The translations under genes were made by a program, and so were the position numbers. The notes below the pieces were generated by a model. The model did not search any database. It was not told where the DNA came from and saw only the letters and a program-made list of their open reading frames with translations. Below are positions 17,915 through 26,516 of a DNA stretch of 64,000 nucleotides, one piece after another; positions within the stretch are counted from its first letter, which is position 1, and the number at the start of each line of letters is the position of its first letter. The stretch is taken from assembly GCF_024349685.1 (NCBI RefSeq), contig NZ_AP025944.1, positions 3,292,001-3,356,000 of the forward strand. The letters are read 5' to 3'. This stretch comes from Pseudomonas sp. LRP2-20. GTDB lineage: Bacteria; Pseudomonadota; Gammaproteobacteria; Pseudomonadales; Pseudomonadaceae.

Positions 17915-19534
17915 ATGGAACATCTGCTCGATTCGCTGTTTCCTGTCGCCGGCGACATTCCCGAACACTGGCGTCTCGGGAACCCGCTGGAACAACGCGA
18001 CTACCTGGTGAACGGTGAACTCAGGCGCTGGGACGGGCCCCTGGCGACGGTGCGCAGCCCGGTCTGGCTGAAGGAAGCGGACGGCGAGCGCCAGGTCGTG
18101 CTCGGCAGCGCGCCGCTGCTCGACGCCGACACCGCCCTCACCGCCCTGGACGCGGCAGTCAACGCCTACGACAAAGGCCGCGGTGCCTGGCCGAACATGC
18201 GCGTAGCCGAACGCATCCAGCATGTGGAACGCTTCCTGGCGCGCATGCGTGAGCAGCGTACCGCCGTGGTCAAGCTGCTGATGTGGGAGATCGGCAAGAA
18301 CCTCAAGGATTCGGAAAAGGAATTCGACCGCACCTGCGACTACATCGTCGACACCATCAACGCCCTCAAGGACCTCGACCGCCGCTCCAGCCGCTTCGAG
18401 CTCGAACAAGGCACCCTTGGCCAGATCCGCCGTGCGCCGTTGGGCGTGGCGCTGTGCATGGGCCCTTACAACTACCCGCTGAACGAAACCTTCACCACGC
18501 TGATCCCGGCCCTGATCATGGGCAACACCGTGGTGTTCAAGCCGGCCAAGTTCGGCGTGCTGCTGATCCGGCCACTGCTCGAAGCGTTCCGCGACAGCTT
18601 CCCGCCGGGGGTGATCAACGTCATCTATGGCCGTGGCCGGGAAACAGTCAGCGCGCTGATGGCCAGCGGTAAGGTCGATGTATTCGCCTTCATCGGCACC
18701 CACAAGGCGGCCAGCGATCTGAAGAAACTGCACCCCCGCCCGCACCGGCTGCGCGCGGCCCTGGGCCTGGACGCGAAGAACCCCGGCATCGTCCTGCCCC
18801 AGGTGGACCTGGACAATGCCGTGGAAGAGGCCGTGACCGGCGCGCTGTCGTTCAATGGCCAACGCTGCACGGCGCTGAAGATCCTGTTCGTCCATGAGGA
18901 CGTGATCGAGCCCTTCCTCGACAAGTTCCAGCGCAAGCTCGCCGCGCTCAAGCCAGGCATGCCCTGGGAGCCAGGCGTTGCACTGACGCCGCTGCCGGAA
19001 CAGGGCAAGGTCGATTACCTCGACCAGCTGGTGGCCGATGCCACGGCCAAAGGCGCACGGGTACTCAACGAAGGCGGTGGGCAGAGCCGCGGCTCGTTCT
19101 TCTACCCCGCCCTGCTCTACCCGGTGAACCGTGACATGCGCGTCTACCACGAGGAGCAGTTCGGCCCGGTGGTGCCGGTGGTGCCTTATCGCGACCTGCA
19201 GACCGTGATCGACTACGTGCTCGATTCCGACTACGGCCAGCAGCTGAGCCTGTTCGGCAACGATCCTGCGACCATCGGCAGCCTGGTCGACATCTTTGCC
19301 AACCAGGTCGGCCGCATCAACCTCAACGCCCAGTGCCAGCGCGGCCCTGACACCTACCCGTTCAACGGTCGCAAGAACAGTGCCGAAGGCACCCTGTCGG
19401 TGCACGATGCCTTGCGCGTGTTCTCCATCCGTACCCTGGTCGCGACGCGCTTCCAGGAGGCCAACAAGGAACTGATCAGCGAGATCATCCGCAACCGCCA
19501 ATCGACCTTCCTGACCACCGACTACATCTTCTGA
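17915..19534 (+). CDS. gapN: NADP-dependent glyceraldehyde-3-phosphate dehydrogenase-type ALDH
   Basis: 539-residue aldehyde dehydrogenase superfamily protein, the long GapN-like branch found in pseudomonads. Seen: GPYNYPLNETFT and VVFKPAKFG in the cofactor domain, and the catalytic Cys in FNGQRCTALK. The usual general-base Glu of the ELGGK motif is not there: the aligned stretch is LGLDAKNPGIV, with Gly at the Glu position. By family it would oxidise glyceraldehyde-3-phosphate to 3-phosphoglycerate with NADP and no ATP yield, but the altered motif leaves the substrate less certain. It stands alone, divergent from the GGDEF-EAL gene. Confidence 0.7.
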   Translation: MEHLLDSLFPVAGDIPEHWRLGNPLEQRDYLVNGELRRWDGPLATVRSPVWLKEADGERQVVLGSAPLLDADTALTALDAAVNAYDKGRGAWPNMRVAERIQHVERFLARMREQRTAVVKLLMWEIGKNLKDSEKEFDRTCDYIVDTINALKDLDRRSSRFELEQGTLGQIRRAPLGVALCMGPYNYPLNETFTTLIPALIMGNTVVFKPAKFGVLLIRPLLEAFRDSFPPGVINVIYGRGRETVSALMASGKVDVFAFIGTHKAASDLKKLHPRPHRLRAALGLDAKNPGIVLPQVDLDNAVEEAVTGALSFNGQRCTALKILFVHEDVIEPFLDKFQRKLAALKPGMPWEPGVALTPLPEQGKVDYLDQLVADATAKGARVLNEGGGQSRGSFFYPALLYPVNRDMRVYHEEQFGPVVPVVPYRDLQTVIDYVLDSDYGQQLSLFGNDPATIGSLVDIFANQVGRINLNAQCQRGPDTYPFNGRKNSAEGTLSVHDALRVFSIRTLVATRFQEANKELISEIIRNRQSTFLTTDYIF

Positions 19535-19607
19535 CGGCTGCGCTTATAGGAAATAGATCTAGCAACCCTGTCGATTTTCCATCAGCGCAAACGACTCTAA
19601 GGCAACA

Positions 19608-19625
19608 GGGCGCCAACCGGCGCCC
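19608..19625 (+). other. GC hairpin in the leader of the VOC gene
   Basis: GGGCGCC-AACC-GGCGCCC, a perfect 7-bp stem with a 4-nt loop, ends 8 bp before the AAAGGAG ribosome binding site of the next gene. No T-tract. It could terminate gapN weakly or protect the short leader. Confidence 0.4.
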
Positions 19626-19645
19626 CAAGCAAAGGAGAGTCGACC

Positions 19646-20113
19646 ATGGCAGCCAAACCCATTCCCGATGGCCAGCACAGCATCACCCCGTACCTGGCCA
19701 TCAACAACGCCGCCAAGGCCATCGAGTTCTACAAGCAGGCCTTTGGCGCCACCGAGATGTTCCGCCTCGAAGGCCCGGACGGCAGCGTCGGCCACGCCGA
19801 ACTGCGCATCGGTGATTCTTCACTGATGCTCGGCGACCCCTGTGACCGCGAAGGCGGCCTCACCGCCAGCCAGAAACTCGCCGGTGCCGGCGTCGGCCTG
19901 CACCTGTATGTCGAAGACTGCGACAAGGTCTACGCCCAGGCCCTGGCGGCAGGCGGCAGCCAATTGCACCCGGTAACGGATCAGTTCTACGGCGACCGCA
20001 GTGGCACCTTGAAGGACCCGTTCGGCAACATCTGGTTCGTCTCCACCCACAAGGAAGACCTGACCCCAGACGAAATCCGCGCCCGCGCCGCCAAGATGTT
20101 CAGTGGTAGTTGA
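19646..20113 (+). CDS. VOC-family (PhnB/glyoxalase-like) protein
   Basis: 155 residues with the paired beta-alpha-beta modules of the vicinal oxygen chelate fold: ITPYLAINNAAKAIEFYKQAFGA at the N-terminus, GHAELRIGDSSLMLGD in the middle and LKDPFGNIWFVSTHKEDL at the end. This is the PhnB/YdcG-like branch, which is common and mostly uncharacterised; activity towards glyoxals or fosfomycin cannot be inferred. AAAGGAG sits 8 nt before the ATG. The His in GHAEL and the Glu residues could be metal ligands. Confidence 0.85.
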   Translation: MAAKPIPDGQHSITPYLAINNAAKAIEFYKQAFGATEMFRLEGPDGSVGHAELRIGDSSLMLGDPCDREGGLTASQKLAGAGVGLHLYVEDCDKVYAQALAAGGSQLHPVTDQFYGDRSGTLKDPFGNIWFVSTHKEDLTPDEIRARAAKMFSGS

Positions 20114-20176
20114 GCGACGAGTTGAAAGCGCGGCGCGTTTGCCTGAAGCTTGAGGCTTGTAGCTTGGAGCTGCCTC

Positions 20177-21364
20177 ATGCGAATCATCGACAAAACCGCC
20201 GCGCAGGTGCGCAGCCTGACCCCGGCCGAAGAAGAACTGCTTGTCGGTTTCGCCACCGGCAGCCTCGCCGGGCCGCGCCTGCTGCAGGCCAACCAGCTGC
20301 TGATGAAGGTGCGCAGTGCCAACCAGTGGCTGGCCTGCGATTGCCGCAAGGATGCCTTGCCGGTGCTCAATGTCACCCTCAACGGCAGCACCGGCACGCT
20401 GTTCCTGAAGAACAACCCGGGCACTGCCGAGCATGCGCCCGGCTGCCCGTTCACCAAGGACGAGCGTGAAGCCAGCGAACGCGAGGATGAACCCGTAACG
20501 CCCGCTGCCTGGCTGACACCCGACACCCCGCTGCGCCTGATCGGTGATTACCGCAGTGCCAGCGATGCCGGTACTGGCGTGGCCGACGGCAACGAGCGCC
20601 GCGAACAGCAGCGCCTGCTGTCGCTGCTGCTGACCTGGATCGAAACCAGCGGCCTGAACCTGTATGCCACGCACCTGAAGAAAGACCTCACCGGCCAGTT
20701 CGCCGAGCTGCGCAGTGTGGCCAGCCGTTACCCGTTGCTCGAACGGGTGCCGGCTGGCAACTACCTGGAAACCCGCCTGGACATGAAGCACATGCTGATG
20801 CTCAAGTCCCGCCTGCGCGAGGCCACGGTGTTCGGCAACCATCGCCGCCATGGCCTGATGCTGGACTGCGTCGACCAGATCAAGGGGCGCAAGCTGTTCA
20901 ACAACCGCAGCGAAGATGGCTTCGATTTCCAGGGGCATCATCTGTACTGGGGCGGCAGCCGAACGTCAGGCCCGCTGCTGGCGCTGGCCTTGTACTCACC
21001 GACCACGGCGGGCAGCAGCTTCTATGAACTGATCCACGTGGCCAGCGTGCCGGTGCTGTCGCGCGCGCACCTGTTCCCGGTGTACCGCGACGAAGAGCGT
21101 GAACCACTCAAGGCGCTGGTATCGCTGATCGACTGGATGGCCAGCAAAGGCGTGAAAGTGCAGATGCGCCGACCGGTGATCGGTGGCCAGGTGATGGATG
21201 AGCTGGTGCTGACCTCGGATCAGGACCGGGTGCTCTCGGTATCGCTGCTGGAGAAACCGATCGGACCGGAGCCCGACGCCGAGAACTTCAAGCGCTATGC
21301 CGACTTCAAGAGCCTGGAGACATTCCGCAAGTATGTGGCCGGGTTCTTCATGCGTGAGCGCTGA
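20177..21364 (+). CDS. conserved hypothetical protein
   Basis: 395 residues that I cannot assign to a named family with confidence. The N-terminal part contains a possible zinc site: LACDCRKD followed about 40 residues later by HAPGCPFT. The middle is mixed alpha/beta (LLSLLLTWIETSGLNLYATHLKK) with a long stretch of conserved-looking aromatic strands (FDFQGHHLYWGGSR). No signal peptide or membrane helix. The ATG at 20177 (MRIIDKTAAQV) has GGAG 8 nt upstream and is preferred over an upstream in-frame codon. It stands alone after the VOC gene, with a REP pair directly downstream. Confidence 0.6.
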   Translation: MRIIDKTAAQVRSLTPAEEELLVGFATGSLAGPRLLQANQLLMKVRSANQWLACDCRKDALPVLNVTLNGSTGTLFLKNNPGTAEHAPGCPFTKDEREASEREDEPVTPAAWLTPDTPLRLIGDYRSASDAGTGVADGNERREQQRLLSLLLTWIETSGLNLYATHLKKDLTGQFAELRSVASRYPLLERVPAGNYLETRLDMKHMLMLKSRLREATVFGNHRRHGLMLDCVDQIKGRKLFNNRSEDGFDFQGHHLYWGGSRTSGPLLALALYSPTTAGSSFYELIHVASVPVLSRAHLFPVYRDEEREPLKALVSLIDWMASKGVKVQMRRPVIGGQVMDELVLTSDQDRVLSVSLLEKPIGPEPDAENFKRYADFKSLETFRKYVAGFFMRER

Positions 21365-21376
21365 GCACTGCGTCGC

Positions 21377-21472
21377 CTGCTTCGCGGCTGAAGCCGCTCC
21401 CACAGGGACCGCGCTGAATCTGAAGTGGGCGCTTTACCTGTGGGAGCGGCTTTAGCCGCGAAGAGGCCGGTG
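21377..21472. repeat. REP pair (inverted)
   Basis: Two P. putida REP units facing each other: ttcgcggctgaagccgctcc on the left and ggagcggctttagccgcgaa on the right, separated by about 40 bp. It occupies the whole gap between two convergent genes, where such elements often end transcription. Confidence 0.85.
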
Positions 21473-21492
21473 CAGCCACACATCGTTGTCGA

Positions 21493-22641
21493 TCAGAATG
21501 CAGCCCGGAAGATCCCCTCGATCTCATCCTGGCTGGCCGGCCGTGGGTTGGTCAGCCCACAGGCATCCTTCAAGGCATTCGCCGCCAAGATCCCGACATC
21601 CTCGAGCTTGGCCCCCAGCTCCGCCAGCCCCGCCGGAATGCCCACAGCCGCCGCCAGGTGCTCGATGGCGGAAATCGCCGCCCCCGCGCCCTGCTCCGCA
21701 TCTAGCCCACACACCTTGATGCCCATGGCCTTGGCCACATCGCGCAGGCGCGCAGAACTGACCTTGGCATTGAAACGCTGCACATGTGGCAACAGCACGG
21801 CATTGCACACGCCGTGGGGCAAGTCGTAGTAACCACCCAACTGGTGCGCCATGGCGTGCACATAGCCCAGCGAAGCATTGTTGAACGCCATGCCGGCCAG
21901 GAACTGCGCGTAGGCCATGTTCTCCCGCGCCTGCAGGTCGTTGCCGTCGTTCACTGCCTGGCGCAGGTTCTCGCTGATCAGGCTGATGGCCTTGAGCGCG
22001 CAGGCATCGGTGATCGGCGTGGCCGCCGTCGACACATAGGCCTCGATGGCGTGGGTCAAGGCATCCATGCCGGTGGCCGCTGTCAGCCCCTTGGGCATGG
22101 CGACCATCAGCGCCGGGTCGTTGACCGACAGAATCGGCGTGACGTTGCGGTCGACGATGGCCATTTTCACGTGGCGGGCCTCGTCGGTGATGATGCAGAA
22201 ACGGGTCATTTCACTGGCCGTGCCCGCCGTGGTGTTGATGGCGATCAGCGGCAACTGCGGCTTGCGCGAGCGGTCCACGCCCTCGTAGTCGCTGATATGC
22301 CCACCATTGGTGGCACACAGGGCAATGCCCTTGGCGCAGTCATGGGGCGAGCCACCGCCCAGCGACACCACGCAGTCGCAGCGCTCGCGCTGCAACAGGG
22401 CAAGCCCGGCCTCGACGTTGGCGATACTGGGGTTGGGCTTGGCGCCGTCGAACACCACCGAGTCGATATCCTGCAAGGCCAGCATGCGGCCGATGCGGGC
22501 GGCGATACCGGCCTTGGCCAGGCCCTGGTCAGTGACGATCAGCGCCTTGCGCAGGCCATAACCGGCGATCGCCGTCATGGCCTCTTCAAGGCAATCGATG
22601 CCCATGATATTGACGGGCGGGATGAAGAGCGTGCTGCTCAT
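21493..22641 (-). CDS. yiaY: iron-containing alcohol dehydrogenase
   Basis: 382 residues of the group III (Fe-dependent) alcohol dehydrogenases. Seen: [11 protein letters not shown] (NAD-binding), [28 protein letters not shown] with metal-binding Asp and His, and later [20 protein letters not shown] with the remaining His ligands. Full family length. It oxidises primary alcohols or reduces aldehydes with NAD. GGAGG lies 9 nt before the ATG, inside a CTGGCAG...CTGCCAG dyad (22654-22673) that may fold over the ribosome binding site. It follows ilvA on the same strand by 78 bp. Confidence 0.9.
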   Translation of the reverse strand: MSSTLFIPPVNIMGIDCLEEAMTAIAGYGLRKALIVTDQGLAKAGIAARIGRMLALQDIDSVVFDGAKPNPSIANVEAGLALLQRERCDCVVSLGGGSPHDCAKGIALCATNGGHISDYEGVDRSRKPQLPLIAINTTAGTASEMTRFCIITDEARHVKMAIVDRNVTPILSVNDPALMVAMPKGLTAATGMDALTHAIEAYVSTAATPITDACALKAISLISENLRQAVNDGNDLQARENMAYAQFLAGMAFNNASLGYVHAMAHQLGGYYDLPHGVCNAVLLPHVQRFNAKVSSARLRDVAKAMGIKVCGLDAEQGAGAAISAIEHLAAAVGIPAGLAELGAKLEDVGILAANALKDACGLTNPRPASQDEIEGIFRAAF

Positions 22642-22719
22642 GACCGGGTCCTCCTGGCAGGTCTGTCTGCCAGTGAGGATCCGCCCGTTCCAACAACAGG
22701 ATGTTGACCCAGAGCAACG

Positions 22720-24282
<1,563 letters not shown>

Positions 24283-24330
24283 CGATTGCAACTCCTTGGC
24301 TGTTTTTCACGTTGCCCAGGAGTCAGAGAG

Positions 24331-24355
24331 TAGAAACCCGCCTCCAGGGCGGGTT
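24331..24355 (-). terminator. attenuator terminator before ilvA
   Basis: On the minus strand AACCCGCC pairs with GGCGGGTT across a 5-nt loop, followed by TTTCT. It lies between the leader peptide stop and the ilvA ribosome binding site, the position of a transcription attenuator. Confidence 0.7.
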
Positions 24356-24370
24356 CGGTGCACGTACGCG

Positions 24371-24433
24371 CTAGCCCGCCAAGCTGATAATGGCGGTAAT
24401 AATAATGGCGTTGACGTGCTGGAAGGTTTTCAT
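24371..24433 (-). CDS. isoleucine-rich leader peptide of ilvA
   Basis: A 20-codon frame from the ATG at 24433 to a TAG at 24371, too short for ordinary gene calling. The peptide ends NAIIITAIISLAG: five Ile codons (ATT ATT ATT, then ATT ATC) plus Thr, immediately followed by the terminator hairpin and ilvA. This is the classic layout for ribosome-mediated attenuation of an isoleucine gene. The Shine-Dalgarno is weak (no clear GGAG). An alternative anti-terminator pairing was not worked out. Regulation by tRNA-Ile charging is inference from layout. Confidence 0.65.
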   Translation of the reverse strand: MKTFQHVNAIIITAIISLAG

Positions 24434-24467
24434 GGTCAGGGAAGTTATCCCGCCTGGCTTGGCCAAG

Positions 24468-24899
24468 TCAACACTTGGCTTGCTGCGCCGACAGCGGCAC
24501 GTCGAAAACCTTGTCGAACCCCCACTGGAACACGAAGGCATAGACGAAGAAGAACACGAACAAGGCCAGGTTGGTGAGGAACGCTGCCCACAGGCTGACA
24601 TCCAGCCAGTAGGCCACCAGCGGCAGCAGGATCAGCACCAGCCCGCCCTCGAAGCCCAGCGCGTGCAGCACCCGGCGCAGCACGGTGCGCTCGCGCTTGC
24701 GCTGACGCGCCTCCCACCGCTCGAAGGCCCAGTTGTAGGCCATGTTCCAGCTCATGGCGATGCCCGACATCAGCACCGAGAGCACCGTCGACTGCGCCAT
24801 CCCGGCACCGAACGCCAGCTCCAGCGCCGGTGCCACGCAGGCCACGGCGATGGCTTCGTAGAGGATGGCCTGGACGATCTTGCGTGCCTTGCCTTGCAT
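24468..24899 (-). CDS. PACE-family efflux transporter
   Basis: 143 residues with four transmembrane helices arranged as two similar halves (the bacterial transmembrane pair). Seen: MSWNMAYNWAFERWEARQ in the first half and FVFFFVYAFVFQWGFDKVFDVP in the second, each helix pair ending in the conserved W/F-E/D pattern of PACE proteins such as AceI. It exports small cationic or amine-type compounds (chlorhexidine, polyamines) by proton antiport. The ATG at 24899 has GGGAG 7 nt upstream. The ilvA leader begins 35 bp beyond its stop. Confidence 0.88.
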   Translation of the reverse strand: MQGKARKIVQAILYEAIAVACVAPALELAFGAGMAQSTVLSVLMSGIAMSWNMAYNWAFERWEARQRKRERTVLRRVLHALGFEGGLVLILLPLVAYWLDVSLWAAFLTNLALFVFFFVYAFVFQWGFDKVFDVPLSAQQAKC

Positions 24900-25008
24900 G
24901 TTCAGCTCCCAGATGAATCGGCCTACAAAGCTACAAGATGGAGGCTCGAATAAAAAGGTTGTTCTGAACAGGTGCTCGTCTTGGATTTTGCGGTGCTGCG
25001 CAAATCGC

Positions 25009-25227
25009 GCGCCGCCCGCGCGGCGCATCGCGAGCTTTGCTCGCTCCTACGCTTGTTTCGGGCCAATCAGTCCTGGGCGATTTGCGCGCGAACGCCTTGG
25101 CGCATGGCGCGATATCCGGTCTTACAAACCAGGCGGTCGCGCGCGCCTGTCACAGGCTTTACTGGCCCGAAACAAGCGTAGGAGCGAGCAAAGCTCGCGA
25201 TGCGCCGCGCGGGCGGCGCTCGATCTC
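25009..25227. repeat. long inverted-repeat element with 57-bp perfect arms
   Basis: Arms 25009-25065 and 25163-25219 are perfect reverse complements (57 of 57). Each starts GCGCCGCCCGCG and ends CGGGCCA. The 97-bp core contains short dyads (gcgatatc, gcgcgcgc). The same element, in inverted orientation, recurs at 63111 and is there cut by an IS. It has no coding capacity and looks like a MITE-like or extended REP-type mobile repeat. It fills much of the 462-bp gap upstream of wecB and could form a strong cruciform or RNA hairpin. Confidence 0.8.
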
Positions 25228-25361
25228 ACAGGCTCTGAACTTGTCACGCCGAACACCTGTCACCCATTGGACAACCGTGCATGCGACTGCTTGTATCTAT
25301 CACTTACAAGCGGCGACATGACCTACCACTTCGTCCAGGGAATTGTACGAGGAACAAGACG

Positions 25362-26516
25362 ATGGCGAATTCCGTCATGATGGTTTTCGGTACCCGCCCC
25401 GAAGCGATCAAGATGGCCCCGCTGGCCCGCGTGCTGCGCGAGTGGCCCGAGGTCGACTTGCATATCTGCTCCACCGGGCAGCACCGCGAAATGCTCGAAC
25501 AGGTACTCACCGCCTTTGGCCTGAGCGTCGATCAGGACCTCAAGGTGATGACCCAGAACCAGACGTTGAACGGCCTGGCCCGCGACCTGCTGGGCAAGCT
25601 CGACCAGGCCTATGAGCAGGTCAAGCCCGATATCGTGCTGGTCCATGGCGACACCACCACCAGCTTCATCGCCAGCCTCGCGGCCTTCCACCGGCACATC
25701 CCCATCGGCCATGTCGAAGCCGGCCTGCGCACCGGCAACCTGCAGCAACCCTGGCCTGAAGAAGCCAACCGGCGCCTGACCGGGGTGATCGCCAACCTCC
25801 ATTTCGCCCCCACCACCAAGGCCCGCGACAACCTGCTGCGCGAAGGCGTGCCACTGGAGCAGATCGAGGTCACCGGCAACACGGTCATCGACGCACTGCT
25901 ATGGATGCGCGAACACCTCACACAATCCGCATGGCACCCCGCCGCCGATTCACCGCTGCACACGCTGCGAACCGACCAGCGCATGGTGCTGGTCACCGGC
26001 CATCGTCGGGAGAACTTCGGCGCAGGCTTCGAGCGTATCTGCCTGGCCCTGGCCGAACTGGCCCTGCGCTACCCCGACGTGCAGTTCGTCTACCCGGTGC
26101 ACCTCAACCCGCAGGTGCAGAAGGCGGTCTATGGCCTGCTGTCCGGGCGCGGCAACATTCACCTGGTGGCGCCCCAGGACTACCAGCATTTCGTCTGGCT
26201 GATGAACCGCGCCCACATCATTCTCACCGACTCCGGTGGCGTCCAGGAAGAAGCCCCGGCGCTGGGCAAACCGGTGCTGGTGCTGCGCAAGGTCACCGAA
26301 CGCCCATCGGTACTGGAGGGCGGCACGGTGAAACTGGTGGGCACGAACACCGAACGTATCGTCCGGGAAACCGGCCAGTTGCTCGACGACCCTGAGGCGT
26401 ATCAGCGCATGGCAAGGATCTTCACCCCATTCGGTGACGGGCATGCCAGCGAAATCATCGCCGAACGCCTGAGCCGATGGCTCGAGGAAACCGCCGCCAA
26501 GCGAGACGACGCATGA
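25362..26516 (+). CDS. wecB: UDP-N-acetylglucosamine 2-epimerase (non-hydrolysing)
   Basis: 384 residues. Opens with VFGTRPEAIKMAPL, the family signature, and keeps VHGDTTTS, IGHVEAGLRTGN, TGHRRENFG and LTDSGGVQEEAPALG. It interconverts UDP-GlcNAc and UDP-ManNAc in the cytoplasm. The ATG at 25362 follows AGGA with 9-nt spacing. Its TGA overlaps the nfrB ATG (ATGA), so the two are translationally coupled. In E. coli WecB is NfrC, needed with NfrA and NfrB for the phage N4 receptor glycan; here the gene is part of the nfr operon itself rather than an ECA cluster, which implies a ManNAc-type polymer. Confidence 0.95.
   Translation: MANSVMMVFGTRPEAIKMAPLARVLREWPEVDLHICSTGQHREMLEQVLTAFGLSVDQDLKVMTQNQTLNGLARDLLGKLDQAYEQVKPDIVLVHGDTTTSFIASLAAFHRHIPIGHVEAGLRTGNLQQPWPEEANRRLTGVIANLHFAPTTKARDNLLREGVPLEQIEVTGNTVIDALLWMREHLTQSAWHPAADSPLHTLRTDQRMVLVTGHRRENFGAGFERICLALAELALRYPDVQFVYPVHLNPQVQKAVYGLLSGRGNIHLVAPQDYQHFVWLMNRAHIILTDSGGVQEEAPALGKPVLVLRKVTERPSVLEGGTVKLVGTNTERIVRETGQLLDDPEAYQRMARIFTPFGDGHASEIIAERLSRWLEETAAKRDDA

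Noticed and set aside
17891..19501. 536-codon open frame antisense to gapN
   Set aside because: Shadow of the aldehyde dehydrogenase; no domain or start signal.
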